From Pararhizobium qamdonense (GTDB lineage: Bacteria; Pseudomonadota; Alphaproteobacteria; Rhizobiales; Rhizobiaceae), in assembly GCF_029277445.1 (NCBI RefSeq), contig NZ_CP119566.1, forward strand, positions 1 to 64,000: a stretch of DNA of 64,000 nt. Reading direction: 5' to 3'. The notes under the pieces are model-generated. The model was not told the DNA's origin and made no database searches. It saw only the letters and a program-made list of their open reading frames with translations. This document shows positions 1-9,670 of this stretch, piece after piece (the stretch's first letter is position 1; each line of letters begins with the position of its first letter). A program made the translations under genes and the position numbers.

Positions 1-1452
1 ATGATACAGAGCGCCCTTTTCGAGCGGGTCAGTGCGCGTTTGAAGGTTCAGGTCGGTCCTGATGTGTTTGCCAGCTGGTTTGGCCGGCTGAAGCTGCAAT
101 CCGTCTCCAAGAGTGTCGTCAGGCTGTCAGTGCCCACGACCTTCCTGAAGTCGTGGATCAACAACCGTTATCTCGACCTGATCACCAGCATCTTTCAGCA
201 GGAAGACGCTGAGATCCTGAAGGTGGAGATCGTGGTGCGCAGCGCAACGCGCAGCACCCGGCCCGGCCTTCATGAAGATACCCCCCAGGCAAGCCAGAGC
301 GATGCGGCTGCACCGGCGTCTTCACGCCGCTCAGCGCCCCAGACGCTCGGCCAGCATGCGGCCGTGACGGTCGGCAATCTGCAGAAGTCGCAGCCGGTCG
401 CAGGGCCTTTGTTCGGTTCGCCGCTGGATTCACGCTATACATTCGAAAGCTTTGTCGAGGGCTCTTCCAACCGCGTCGCCCTTGCCGCAGCCAAGACGAT
501 TGCTGAAGCCGGTGCCGGCGCGGTGCGCTTCAACCCGCTGTTCATTCATTCGACGGTTGGTCTCGGCAAGACCCATCTTTTGCAGGCGATTGCCACCGCC
601 GCAATCCAGAGTGCACGCGCACCGCGCGTCGTCTATTTGACGGCGGAATATTTCATGTGGCGTTTCGCAACCGCCATCCGTGACAATGACGCGCTGTCCT
701 TGAAGGAAACCCTGCGCAATATCGATCTTCTGGTGATCGACGACATGCAGTTCCTGCAGGGGAAATCGATCCAGCACGAATTCTGCCATCTGCTCAACAT
801 GTTGCTCGATAGCGCCAAGCAGGTCGTCGTGGCTGCCGACCGCGCGCCCTGGGAACTGGAATCGCTCGATCCCCGTGTCCGCTCGCGGCTGCAGGGTGGC
901 GTCGCCATCGAGATGGAAGGCCCCGATTACGAGATGCGTCTTGAAATCCTCAAGCGCCGCCTCGAAGTTGCGCGTCTCGACGATGCCTCGCTCGACATTC
1001 CCGCCAATATCCTCAGCCATGTCGCCCGCAACATCACGGCCAGCGGCCGCGAGCTTGAAGGCGCCTTCAACCAGCTGCTCTTCCGTCTGTCGTTTGAGCC
1101 GACATTGTCGATCGAACGCGTCGATGAGCTGCTCGGCCATCTGGTCAATGCCGGCGAGCCGCGCCGGGTGCGTATCGAAGACATCCAGCGCGTGGTTGCC
1201 AAGCACTACAACGTGTCACGCCAGGAACTGGTGTCGAACCGCCGCACCCGCGTCATCGTCAAGCCGCGCCAGATCGCCATGTATCTGGCAAAGACCCTGA
1301 CCCCGCGCTCCTTCCCGGAAATCGGCCGCCGTTTTGGCGGGCGCGATCACACCACGGTCTTGCACGCGGTGCGCAAGATCGAGGACCTGATCACCGGCGA
1401 CACCAAGCTGTCGCATGAAATCGAGCTGTTGAAGCGGCTGATCAACGAGTAG
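1..1452 (+). CDS. dnaA: chromosomal replication initiator protein DnaA
   Basis: DnaA binds DnaA boxes at oriC, melts the origin and helps load the replicative helicase. The 483-residue product has an N-terminal helicase-interaction domain (about 1-80), a low-complexity linker (about 85-140), an AAA+ domain with Walker A ending GLGKT at K190 and Walker [12 protein letters not shown] near 245, and a C-terminal helix-turn-helix with the DnaA signature [15 protein letters not shown]. Walker A reads STVGLGKT, with Ser at the usual first Gly. The window starts on the ATG, so promoter, ribosome site and any upstream origin cannot be seen. It converges with the aminopeptidase gene, with a strong hairpin between. 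Identity is very secure. Confidence 0.98.
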   Translation: MIQSALFERVSARLKVQVGPDVFASWFGRLKLQSVSKSVVRLSVPTTFLKSWINNRYLDLITSIFQQEDAEILKVEIVVRSATRSTRPGLHEDTPQASQSDAAAPASSRRSAPQTLGQHAAVTVGNLQKSQPVAGPLFGSPLDSRYTFESFVEGSSNRVALAAAKTIAEAGAGAVRFNPLFIHSTVGLGKTHLLQAIATAAIQSARAPRVVYLTAEYFMWRFATAIRDNDALSLKETLRNIDLLVIDDMQFLQGKSIQHEFCHLLNMLLDSAKQVVVAADRAPWELESLDPRVRSRLQGGVAIEMEGPDYEMRLEILKRRLEVARLDDASLDIPANILSHVARNITASGRELEGAFNQLLFRLSFEPTLSIERVDELLGHLVNAGEPRRVRIEDIQRVVAKHYNVSRQELVSNRRTRVIVKPRQIAMYLAKTLTPRSFPEIGRRFGGRDHTTVLHAVRKIEDLITGDTKLSHEIELLKRLINE

Positions 1453-1479
1453 GCTCCACTGTCTTTCGATGATGTTGAA

Positions 1480-1511
1480 ACATGCCCCTGTTCGAACGAA
1501 CGGGGGCATGT
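1480..1511. terminator. hairpin between convergent dnaA and aminopeptidase genes
   Basis: The arms pair over 14 base pairs (one G-T wobble) with a GAAC tetraloop; the outer part is ACATGCCCC against GGGGCATGT. It sits 28 bases after the dnaA stop and 20 bases before the end of the opposing gene. Neither side has a long T tract, so it may act in both directions but is not a textbook terminator. Confidence 0.6.
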
Positions 1512-1531
1512 CCACTTCAGGAGCGCCCGGC

Positions 1532-2923
1532 CTATTTCTTGCCGTTTGCAATCAGATGATAGAGCGCCCGGATGGCCTGCGCTTCGCCACCCAGCGGCGA
1601 ATGCGGCCGCTCCGTCGGCGCCCAGCCGAAAATGTCGAAATGCGCCCAGCTCTTGGCGTTGGTGACAAAGCGCTTCAGGAACAGAGCCGCCGTGATCGAC
1701 CCGGCCATACCGCCCGAGGGGGCATTGGTGAGGTCGGCGATCCGTGCTGCGATATCCTTCTCATACCCCTTGTAGAGCGGCATACGCCACATCGGATCAT
1801 CGACCGTCAGGCTCGATTCCGTCAGATCATGCGCTAGATCCTCGTCGTCGGTATAGAATGGCGGCAGGTCGGGGCCGAGCGCGACGCGGGCAGCCCCCGT
1901 CAGCGTCGCCATATCGATCAACAGGTCCGTCTCTTCCTCATCCGCGTAAGCCAGGGCATCCGCAAGGATCAGCCTGCCCTCGGCATCGGTGTTGTCGATC
2001 TGAACCGTCAGGCCCTTGCGGCTGCGGTAGATATCGCCTGGGCGAAAGGCATTGGCCGAGATCGAGTTTTCGACCGCCGGCACCAGCACGCGCAAATCCA
2101 CTTTCAGTTTGGCGTCCATGATCATCAGGGCCAGCCCCATGACATTGGCAGCGCCGCCCATGTCCTTCTTCATCAACAGCATGGACGCAGCAGGCTTGAT
2201 GTCGAGACCGCCGGTATCGAAGCAGACGCCCTTGCCGACGAGCGTAACCTTGCGGTGACCTTTCTTGCCCCAGCGCAGTTCGAGCAGGCGCGGCGCCTCG
2301 GCGCTGGCGCGGCCGACTGTATGGATCAGCGGGAAATTCTGCTTGAGCAGATCATCGCCGGAAACAGTGGACACCTTGGCCTTGTAGTGATCGCCCAAGG
2401 CGCGGAAGGCTTCCTCCAGCGCATTTGGCCCCATGTCGTTGGTCGGCATGTTGATCAGGTCACGGGCGAGAAAGACGCCTGCCAGCTGCCGCTTGATATC
2501 GGCGGCATCGGCATCGGCCGGGATCATCAATGTCGGCGCTTCCTTACCCGAAGTCTTGTAGCGGCCAAAGCTGTAGGAGCCGAGGCCATACCCCAGCGCC
2601 AGCCGGTTCGCCGTCAGCGGTGCGGTCTCGATATGCCATTTGCCGGCCGGCAATGTGCGCGCCAGCTTACCCGTCAGGAACGGTGATTCCGAGGGATTGG
2701 CGCCAAGCCCGAACAGCGCGCCGCCGAGATGACCATCTGCAGAGGGGATCAAGAGGACGGCGCCCGCCTCCGCCTTGAAGCCTGCCTTGCGGGCCCAGTC
2801 GAGTGCGATCGGATCGATGGCACCGATATCGACATGGGCCGGGGTGACCGCAAAGATCGGCAGGGTCTTGCCGCCGCTGGTATTGAAGGGCGACGGACGG
2901 TCGATGAATTGATAGGGGGCCAT
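1532..2923 (-). CDS. leucyl aminopeptidase family protein (peptidase M17)
   Basis: This is a cytosolic zinc/manganese exopeptidase of the M17 family that removes N-terminal residues from peptides. The 463-residue product carries the family signature NTDAEGRL near residue 310 and the metal-binding stretch KGVCFDTGGLDIKP near 230, both in the expected C-terminal catalytic half; the N-terminal half is the more variable M17 domain. Length is close to the usual 460-500. ATG at 2923. It is transcribed toward dnaA and away from tadD. PepA and PepB subfamilies cannot be separated by eye, so no symbol is given. Confidence 0.93.
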   Translation of the reverse strand: MAPYQFIDRPSPFNTSGGKTLPIFAVTPAHVDIGAIDPIALDWARKAGFKAEAGAVLLIPSADGHLGGALFGLGANPSESPFLTGKLARTLPAGKWHIETAPLTANRLALGYGLGSYSFGRYKTSGKEAPTLMIPADADAADIKRQLAGVFLARDLINMPTNDMGPNALEEAFRALGDHYKAKVSTVSGDDLLKQNFPLIHTVGRASAEAPRLLELRWGKKGHRKVTLVGKGVCFDTGGLDIKPAASMLLMKKDMGGAANVMGLALMIMDAKLKVDLRVLVPAVENSISANAFRPGDIYRSRKGLTVQIDNTDAEGRLILADALAYADEEETDLLIDMATLTGAARVALGPDLPPFYTDDEDLAHDLTESSLTVDDPMWRMPLYKGYEKDIAARIADLTNAPSGGMAGSITAALFLKRFVTNAKSWAHFDIFGWAPTERPHSPLGGEAQAIRALYHLIANGKK

Positions 2924-2960
2924 GGAAAACCTTCGCAGGGACTGGTGCAGAATCAGGTGA

Positions 2961-2981
2961 TTAACGCTCTGTTAGGGTTAA
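2961..2981. promoter_or_regulatory. near-consensus CtrA-type box upstream of tadD
   Basis: TTAA at 2961-2964 and TTAG at 2972-2975 are separated by seven bases, one mismatch from the CtrA consensus TTAA-N7-TTAA, and a further TTAA follows at 2978-2981. It lies about 85-100 bases before the tadD ATG, in the divergent region shared with the aminopeptidase gene. Assignment to CtrA is inference. Confidence 0.35.
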
Positions 2982-3063
2982 CAGATTATTGCTGGAGTGG
3001 AGATTGCGCCGATTTGTTGTGGATTTTGTCCGGTGCTTGGGAAAATGCTGAGGGGCATTGGCG

Positions 3064-3885
3064 ATGAAGTCACACGGACAACGGTCTTTTTCCAGCAACC
3101 GGTTCCTGCAGGGGACCGCCATCGCGATCCTTGCGGTGACGCTGTCCAGCTGCGGCACGCAGAAGAAGGAGCTGACGACAGGCTCCATTCCCTCCGCCAG
3201 TTTTTCCAAGCCCGTACAGGCGATGAATGCGAACGAACTCTCGGCAGCCGCCGAAAGCATCGGCAAGGCCTATGAGCGCAATCCGAAGGATCGCGCCGCA
3301 GGTCTGAACTATGCCAATATGCTGCGCATGACCGGCCGCAACGAACAGGCGCTCGCCGTCATGCAGCAGGTCGCAATCAGTTTCCCGACCGACCGCGAAG
3401 TTCTTGCGGCCTATGGGAAATCACAGGCGGCGGCTGGTCAGCTGGAGCAGGCTCTCAACACGATTACCCGCGCCCAGACCCCCGACCGCCCAGACTGGAA
3501 ACTGAAATCGGCGGAGGGCGCGATCCTCGATCAGCTCGGCCGCGCCGGCGAAGCCCGGCAGCGCTACCGCGAGGCGCTCGATATTCAACCGAACGAACCG
3601 ACGGTGCTGTCCAATCTCGGCATGTCCTATCTTTTGAACAAGGATTTGAAGACGGCGGAAACCTATCTTCGCTCGGCCGTCGGTCAGCCCGGCGCCGACA
3701 GCAGCGTGCGCCAGAACCTGGCGCTTGCCATCGGCCTGCAGGGACGTTTCCCGGAGGCCGAACAGATCGCCCGCCAGGAGCTTTCCCAGGATCAGGCCGA
3801 GGCCAATGTCAAATATCTGCGCTCGATCATGTCGCAGCAGAACGCCTGGCAGAAACTTGCCAAGGACGACAAGGGCACGAACTGA
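3064..3885 (+). CDS. tadD: Tad pilus TPR lipoprotein TadD
   Basis: TadD-type proteins are outer-membrane lipoproteins with tetratricopeptide repeats thought to help assemble the Tad secretion channel. The 273-residue product has a signal sequence ending in the lipobox LSSC (Cys30), then repeated TPR helices between about residues 60 and 250. A TTG at 3058 is in frame, but the ATG at 3064 is preferred because GAGGGG at 3050-3055 then sits 8 bases upstream. It faces the tadC end of the pilus operon and is transcribed separately from it. The 188 bases that follow (3886-4073) show no recognisable feature. Confidence 0.88.
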   Translation: MKSHGQRSFSSNRFLQGTAIAILAVTLSSCGTQKKELTTGSIPSASFSKPVQAMNANELSAAAESIGKAYERNPKDRAAGLNYANMLRMTGRNEQALAVMQQVAISFPTDREVLAAYGKSQAAAGQLEQALNTITRAQTPDRPDWKLKSAEGAILDQLGRAGEARQRYREALDIQPNEPTVLSNLGMSYLLNKDLKTAETYLRSAVGQPGADSSVRQNLALAIGLQGRFPEAEQIARQELSQDQAEANVKYLRSIMSQQNAWQKLAKDDKGTN

Positions 3886-4073
3886 GCCCTGCCGGCTGCC
3901 AAAACGCAGAAAACCTGTGCGCGTCACCGCTGTGGCATGACGCAGCCTCTGGTCTCAAATCGCTGGCGAGCGTGATGGCGTAACTGTGCGCACCCTTCCC
4001 ACTCAGCTGAAACAAACAGCACGGACGCTGCGCGTGACGCCTCTCGTTGCCGTGTTTTTCAAGGATAACCGGA

Positions 4074-5048
4074 TCAGAACTTGTCGGAGACCTGGATACC
4101 GGCCGGGCCGAGGATGACGGCGATCAGCACCGGCAGGAAGAACAGGATCATCGGCACAGTGAGCTTGGGCGGCAGGGCGGCAGCCTTTTTCTCCGCCTCG
4201 TTCATGCGCTGGTCGCGGCTTTCCTGGGCAAGCACCCTGAGCGCCTGCGCGACCGGCGTGCCGTAGCGGTCGGCCTGGATCAGCGCCTGCATGACCGATT
4301 TGACATCGTCGAGCCCGGTGCGGGTGCCGAGATTTTCCAATGCGACGCGCCGGTCGGGCAGAAACGACAGTTCCGCCGTGGTGAGCACCAGCTCTTCCGC
4401 AAGCGGCGCCGACTGTTCGGCAATTTCATCGGCGACGCGGCGCATGCCGAGTTCCATCGAAACACCCGATTCCACGCAGATCAGCAGCAAATCCAATGCG
4501 TTCGGCCACGCCCTGCGAATAGAATGCTGGCGCTTGGTGACGGCATTGGAAATGAAGATGTTGGGCGCGTAAAAACCGAGATAGGCGCTGCAGATGACCG
4601 CCAGAATCCGGACGAAGAACGGTTTGTCACCGAGATAGCCCAGACCAAAAATATAGAATGCGCCAACGGCCAGAAACAGGAAGGGAAGCGAAAAGCGGGC
4701 CGCGAGAAACATGTTCAATGCGTTTTGCGACCGGTATCCGGCCGACTTCAGCCGATTGACGGTATTCTCATCGACCAGCGCCTTGCGCAGGTTCAGCTTG
4801 TCGACGAGCTGGCGGACCGACGTGTTGTTCTGCGCTCGCAGCGACCCCTTGCCGCCGCTGACCTCGGCGTTGAGACGCACGCGCTCGCGCGCCCGGATCA
4901 TTTCCCGCTCCGTCGCCACGGATTTCATCCGTTTTTCCAGGTTGCCCCGCTCCAGAAAGGGCGCGGCGAGCGAATAGAATGTCGCCAGGACCGCCACTGC
5001 CACGAGGAAGGCGACGATGATATTCGGATCTGTCAGGGTATTGATCAT
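4074..5048 (-). CDS. tadC: Tad pilus inner-membrane platform protein TadC
   Basis: TadC belongs to the type II secretion system F family and forms the inner-membrane platform with TadB, on which the TadA ATPase drives pilin assembly. The 324-residue product has an N-terminal membrane helix, a cytoplasmic region with the T2SSF helices (about 150-280, including the ESG-ELGMRRVADE stretch) and hydrophobic segments in the middle and near the C-terminus. It is the last gene of the minus-strand pilus operon, 12 bases after tadB. Confidence 0.93.
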   Translation of the reverse strand: MINTLTDPNIIVAFLVAVAVLATFYSLAAPFLERGNLEKRMKSVATEREMIRARERVRLNAEVSGGKGSLRAQNNTSVRQLVDKLNLRKALVDENTVNRLKSAGYRSQNALNMFLAARFSLPFLFLAVGAFYIFGLGYLGDKPFFVRILAVICSAYLGFYAPNIFISNAVTKRQHSIRRAWPNALDLLLICVESGVSMELGMRRVADEIAEQSAPLAEELVLTTAELSFLPDRRVALENLGTRTGLDDVKSVMQALIQADRYGTPVAQALRVLAQESRDQRMNEAEKKAAALPPKLTVPMILFFLPVLIAVILGPAGIQVSDKF

Positions 5049-5060
5049 GCCGGACCCTTT

Positions 5061-6071
5061 TTAAATGTCGAAAGTGATCATGTTGCGCATGACCCAGATG
5101 CCGATCGACATCCAGACCAACGAACAACCCATGATCAGATGGCCACGCGGATCCGTGAACAGGATCATCATGTAATCCGGCGAGGTCATGTAGACCAGGA
5201 ACGCGACAATGAACGGCAGCGCCCCGATAATGCAGGCCGAAGCCTTGGCTTCCATGGAGAGCGCCTGAACCTTGGCCTTCATCTTCTTGCGTTCACGCAG
5301 CACCTTGGAAAGATTGCCAAGGGCTTCCGAAAGATTGCCGCCGGCCTGCGCCTGGATGGCGATGACGATGGCGAAGAAATTGACCTCCGGCAGCGGCATG
5401 GTGTTGATCATGCGCGCGCAGGCTTCCGGAATATTCAGGCCAACCTGCTGTGCTTCGATAATGCGCTTGAACTCCGTTTTGACCGGCTCCATGCCATCCC
5501 CGGCAATCAGCCGGATCGCATCGTTGAGCGGCAGGCCCGACTTGATCGAGCGGACCATGATGTCGAGCGCATTGGGAAATTCGCTTAGAAACGCTGCAGC
5601 GCGCCGCTTGATCATGAAATTGATGAACCAGCGCGGAAATCCGGCACTGCCGATCAGAAAGATCCCGGCAATAACAGGCAAACCCATCCCGGCGATCAGG
5701 GCGAGGAAGCTGGCCACTGCGCCGAAAACCACACTGGCAATATAAAACTGCGACATCGAGATCTTGAAGCCGGCCTGGATCAGGCGGATTTTCATGCTCG
5801 GTTTCGCCTTGGCCGATTTTTCCTGTTGTTTCTTCTCGAGATCCTTCAGCGAATCCTGCACGGATTTGCGGCGCTTGGACATTTCATTGACGCGGTCGCG
5901 GGCGGCCTTAACCTGCACCCTGTCGGTTTCGGCGGATTTGACCTTGCGGACGCGGCTTTCCGCTTTCTTTTCAGTTTCGATGCGCGTGAACAGAATGCCA
6001 TAGGCAAGGCCCGCCGTCGAAAGCGCGACAAGACCAACGATCGCCAGAATGGTGATATCTATTCCGAACAT
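5061..6071 (-). CDS. tadB: Tad pilus inner-membrane platform protein TadB
   Basis: TadB is the second T2SSF-family platform protein of the Flp pilus machine. The 336-residue product starts with a membrane helix, continues with a long highly charged, Lys/Glu-rich cytoplasmic segment (about 30-95) and then a T2SSF domain with several hydrophobic helices. The start ATG at 6071 is preceded by AGGACC and lies 8 bases after the tadA stop, which suggests translational coupling. The tadA-tadB-tadC order is the standard one for the family. Confidence 0.94.
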   Translation of the reverse strand: MFGIDITILAIVGLVALSTAGLAYGILFTRIETEKKAESRVRKVKSAETDRVQVKAARDRVNEMSKRRKSVQDSLKDLEKKQQEKSAKAKPSMKIRLIQAGFKISMSQFYIASVVFGAVASFLALIAGMGLPVIAGIFLIGSAGFPRWFINFMIKRRAAAFLSEFPNALDIMVRSIKSGLPLNDAIRLIAGDGMEPVKTEFKRIIEAQQVGLNIPEACARMINTMPLPEVNFFAIVIAIQAQAGGNLSEALGNLSKVLRERKKMKAKVQALSMEAKASACIIGALPFIVAFLVYMTSPDYMMILFTDPRGHLIMGCSLVWMSIGIWVMRNMITFDI

Positions 6072-6079
6072 GATGGTCC

Positions 6080-7555
6080 TCAGTCCTTTTCCATCGCATC
6101 CAGCGTCGCGGCCAGCCGTTTGTCCTCGTTGAAATAGCGGGCGCGATCCCAGAAATGCGGGCGGCCGATCCCCGTTGACTTGTGCCGGCCGATGATCTTG
6201 CCGTTGGCGTCTTCACCTTCCATCTCGTAGCGCATCAGGTCCTGCGTGATGATCACGTCGCCTTCCATGCCGATCACCTCGGTAATATGCGTAATGCGGC
6301 GCGAGCCATCGCGCAGGCGGGCCGCCTGAATAATTACATCGATGGAGCCGGCGATAATTTCGCGCACTGTCTTGGCCGGAAGCGTGAAACCGCCCATGGC
6401 GATCATCGATTCCATACGGCTCAGGCATTCGCGCGGCGTATTGGCATGGATGGTGCCCATGGACCCGTCATGGCCGGTGTTCATCGCCTGCAGCAGGTCG
6501 AAGACTTCCGGTCCGCGGACTTCGCCGACGATGATGCGTTCAGGCCGCATACGCAGGCAGTTCTTGATGAGATCGCGCATGGTGATCTCGCCCTCGCCTT
6601 CGATATTTGGCGGGCGGGTTTCCAGGCGCACCACATGCGGCTGCTGCAGCTGCAGTTCGGCCGTATCCTCACAGGTGATGACCCGTTCTTCCAGATCGAT
6701 ATAGCCGGTCAGGCAATTCAACAGGGTCGTCTTGCCGGAGCCGGTACCGCCGGAGATGACGATGTTGCAGCGGACGCGGCCGATGATCTGCAGAAGGACA
6801 GCACCTTCCGGCGTGATGGCGCCGAACTTGACCAGCTGGTCAAGCTTCAGCTTGTCCTTCTTGAACTTACGAATAGTAAGCGCTGTGCCGTCAATGGCAA
6901 GCGGCGGGGCGATGACGTTGACACGGGAACCATCGGGAAGACGGGCATCGCAGATCGGCGAGGATTCGTCCACACGGCGGCCGACCTGGGAGACGATACG
7001 CTGGCAGATCGACAGAAGCTGCGCATTGTCGCGGAACCGCACTTCGGATTCGATGGTCTTGCCGTTCACTTCGATAAAGGTCTGACCGGCACCATTGACC
7101 ATGATATCGGCGATATCGTCGCGTGCCAGAAGCGGTTCCAGCGGGCCATAGCCCAGAACGTCGTTGCAGATATCCTCAAGCAGCTCTTCCTGCTCGGAGA
7201 TCGACATCGCGAAATTCTTGATCGTGATGATGTCGTTGACGATATCGCGAATTTCCTCGCGCGCGCTCTCATTGTCGAGCTTGGCGAGCTGTGACAGGTC
7301 GATCGTATCGATCAGTGCCGAGAAGACCTGCGATTTGGTATCGTAATAATCCTCGGTGCGGGCAGCTTTCTTGCGCACCGGCGGCGGAGATGGCTGCGTC
7401 CTGGAAACCGTCATCGTTTCGCGCACGGGTTCGGCGAGCACCGGCGCACTGGTGCGCTCGGCAACGGCTACGCCGGCGCCGGATATCGCCGGTTGCAAAA
7501 CGGGACTGATGGACCCACCCTTCCCGAAGCCGTCATTTCCTCGTTTACCAAACAT
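6080..7555 (-). CDS. tadA: Tad pilus assembly ATPase TadA/CpaF
   Basis: This is the hexameric type II/IV secretion ATPase that powers pilus polymerisation at the cytoplasmic face. The 491-residue product has a Pro-rich N-terminus, an N-terminal domain with the VNG stretch, Walker [15 protein letters not shown] near residue 270, an Asp box, Walker B with GEVRGPE near 345 and the His box [14 protein letters not shown]. Length agrees with CpaF of other Alphaproteobacteria. It lies 31 bases after cpaE and just before tadB in one operon. Confidence 0.97.
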   Translation of the reverse strand: MFGKRGNDGFGKGGSISPVLQPAISGAGVAVAERTSAPVLAEPVRETMTVSRTQPSPPPVRKKAARTEDYYDTKSQVFSALIDTIDLSQLAKLDNESAREEIRDIVNDIITIKNFAMSISEQEELLEDICNDVLGYGPLEPLLARDDIADIMVNGAGQTFIEVNGKTIESEVRFRDNAQLLSICQRIVSQVGRRVDESSPICDARLPDGSRVNVIAPPLAIDGTALTIRKFKKDKLKLDQLVKFGAITPEGAVLLQIIGRVRCNIVISGGTGSGKTTLLNCLTGYIDLEERVITCEDTAELQLQQPHVVRLETRPPNIEGEGEITMRDLIKNCLRMRPERIIVGEVRGPEVFDLLQAMNTGHDGSMGTIHANTPRECLSRMESMIAMGGFTLPAKTVREIIAGSIDVIIQAARLRDGSRRITHITEVIGMEGDVIITQDLMRYEMEGEDANGKIIGRHKSTGIGRPHFWDRARYFNEDKRLAATLDAMEKD

Positions 7556-7586
7556 GCGCTCAATCCGGTTTCCGTTTGACTGTCAG

Positions 7587-8876
7587 TTACTTGCGTCCGA
7601 GCATCCCGAGAACCTTGCCAAGCCCGCCCTTTTTGGCTTTCTTGGCTGTTGCCCGGCCGGTCAATAGATGGGCAAGCTGCGAAAAGGTTTCAGCGGTTGG
7701 GGCTTTCTTGTCGATCTCGGCGATCATCCGGCCGCTATTGGCGGCATTGCCAAACAGCACGCCATCGAATGGAATGATCGCCACCGGCTCGATCTCGAGG
7801 GAATCGCAGAAATCGCTGGGCGATATTTCAGGCCGTTTCGGCAAGCCGACCTGGTTGAGCACCAGATGCGGGACCTTGTCGTTCGGCCGGATCTTCTTCA
7901 GCGAATCAAACAGGTTCTTGGCGTTGCGCAGATTGGCGAGATCCGGCACCGCGGTGATCACGACCTCATCCGCCTCCGCCAGAACCGTGCGGGTCCAGTC
8001 GGACCATTGATGTGGCACATCGAGCACAGAAACCGGGGCATTGCGCAACAGGATTTCCATCAACGGCTGGAAGGCTGTCGCATCGAAGTCGTAGGGCCGG
8101 TCGAGCATCGACGGTGCTGCAAGCAACGACAGACGCTCGGAACATTTCGTCAAAAGCCGGTCGAGAAACATTTCGTCGAGCCGCTCGGGCGAAAAGACCG
8201 CCTCGGAAATGCCCTGCGGCGGGTCCTGATCAAAATTGATATTGGCGGTGCCATAGGGCAGGTCGAGATCGGCCAGCACCACTTCGGTGGAAAACAGGTT
8301 GGAGATACCCCAGGCGCAATTATGCGCAAGCGTTGATGAACCGACGCCGCCCTTGGCGCCGATGAAGGCAATGCTGCGGCCCAATGGTTCGGCATCGGGA
8401 TCAACGAAGATCTGCGCGATTGCGCTGAGCACATCGGACATAGCAACCGGCGATACGATATATTCGGAGATTCCGTTGCGGATGAGGTCGCGATAGAGCG
8501 GGATATCGTTATAGAGGCCAATGATGATGACCTTGGTTGAGGGGTCACAGACGGCAGCCAGTGGCGCCAGTTCCTGCATCAGCAAACGCGGTTCCGTCGA
8601 TGTTTCGATGATGATCAGGTTGGGCGTCGGTGTCGTGGAGAACATGTTGGCGGCAGCGGCGATCGAGCCGCTGTTGACCCTGAAAGTCACCTTGCTCATC
8701 CGGCGGTCCTGACCGCACCGCTCCATGACCCGCTGCAGCGCTTCCGTTTCGCAGAAGGCATGCACGGAAATCCGCGGCAGCGGCCGCAAATGATCGACTT
8801 CGCTCGGGCGGCTGGCATCCGCGACGCCATCCGGTTCACGCGATGCGGCCTCAATCTTATAGTCAATCGTGCTCAT
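7587..8876 (-). CDS. cpaE: Tad pilus localisation ATPase TadZ/CpaE
   Basis: CpaE/TadZ proteins are MinD/ParA-like ATPases with an N-terminal receiver-like domain that place the pilus machine in the cell. The 429-residue product has an N-terminal alpha/beta domain (about 30-160) and a P-loop region GAKGGVGSSTLAHN near residue 177, a deviant Walker A of the MinD type. The C-terminal tail is basic (KKAKKGGLGK). Starts at ATG 8876 with GGGA upstream, 29 bases after cpaD. Confidence 0.93.
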   Translation of the reverse strand: MSTIDYKIEAASREPDGVADASRPSEVDHLRPLPRISVHAFCETEALQRVMERCGQDRRMSKVTFRVNSGSIAAAANMFSTTPTPNLIIIETSTEPRLLMQELAPLAAVCDPSTKVIIIGLYNDIPLYRDLIRNGISEYIVSPVAMSDVLSAIAQIFVDPDAEPLGRSIAFIGAKGGVGSSTLAHNCAWGISNLFSTEVVLADLDLPYGTANINFDQDPPQGISEAVFSPERLDEMFLDRLLTKCSERLSLLAAPSMLDRPYDFDATAFQPLMEILLRNAPVSVLDVPHQWSDWTRTVLAEADEVVITAVPDLANLRNAKNLFDSLKKIRPNDKVPHLVLNQVGLPKRPEISPSDFCDSLEIEPVAIIPFDGVLFGNAANSGRMIAEIDKKAPTAETFSQLAHLLTGRATAKKAKKGGLGKVLGMLGRK

Positions 8877-8905
8877 GGTGCTATCCCGTCAAAACGCCCG
8901 AATGG

Positions 8906-9610
8906 TCAATTGCCACCAATGATGATCGTGCCGCCGCCGTCATCGATGCCGCGATAATCCTTGATCACCTGACCGCGCTGGACGGCGTCGATCGGCGACA
9001 TGGCGCGCGGACCGAGCAGATCCATTGGATTGGAAACCTGTGCCGCAAGGTTTGACTGGCTGGCGCAGCCGAAGTTTTGGTAATTCTTGTTCTCGATGGT
9101 GTTGGAGACAAGATCCTTCGGCCAGTTGCCGCACGGGGCGGTCTTGGCGGTGATCGCCGTATAGCTCAGCCGGACCGGCGCTGCATCACCATTGGCATCG
9201 GCCTGATAGCTGACCTCGACCAGGCGGTTGGCCGGGATTCCGGCTCCGACCAGAACGCCGCGGATGTCCTTGCGCAATGACGATGCGGCCTGGGCGTTGG
9301 CCGAGCCGCGCGGCAAAAGAATCTGAACCGTGCCGGTTGCGGAATTGGTATAGCTTTGCGCAAAGCCGCGAATGACGTCGCGCGCACCCTTTGTCAGGCG
9401 CCTGTCGCTGGATGCCACCGGCACATCGATTGCGTGTTCTGATTCCGCGATCACGATCGGGTGGCGCGTCCGGTAGTCGTCGGGCAGAGCGCCCGTGGAC
9501 ATGCCGTCCCGGTTGGCGCAGCCGGCAAGGCTGGTGCCTGCAACCAGCAATGCGCCGATTGTCAGCAGGCGTGCGAGGCGCACCGGGCCTGCAAAAATAT
9601 GTGGGCGCAT
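8906..9610 (-). CDS. cpaD: Tad pilus lipoprotein CpaD
   Basis: CpaD is an outer-membrane-associated lipoprotein needed for the Flp pilus channel. From the ATG at 9610 the product is 234 residues, with a basic N-terminus, a hydrophobic core and the lipobox LAGC (Cys31). An upstream in-frame start at 9658 would add 16 charged residues ahead of the signal peptide and is disfavoured. The body contains the PCGNWP motif and a C-terminal QVSNPMDLLGPR stretch typical of CpaD. It lies between the secretin gene cpaC and cpaE. Confidence 0.9.
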   Translation of the reverse strand: MRPHIFAGPVRLARLLTIGALLVAGTSLAGCANRDGMSTGALPDDYRTRHPIVIAESEHAIDVPVASSDRRLTKGARDVIRGFAQSYTNSATGTVQILLPRGSANAQAASSLRKDIRGVLVGAGIPANRLVEVSYQADANGDAAPVRLSYTAITAKTAPCGNWPKDLVSNTIENKNYQNFGCASQSNLAAQVSNPMDLLGPRAMSPIDAVQRGQVIKDYRGIDDGGGTIIIGGN

Positions 9611-9670
9611 GATCGAGTGCCTTTTCCTATCGCGGTTCTGGATGATCGTCGCTGTCATGTCCGTTCCCGC

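Noticed and set aside
4047..5588. 513-codon plus-strand frame antisense to tadC and tadB
   Set aside because: Shadow frame rich in Arg, His and Asp, typical of antisense of GC-rich coding DNA.
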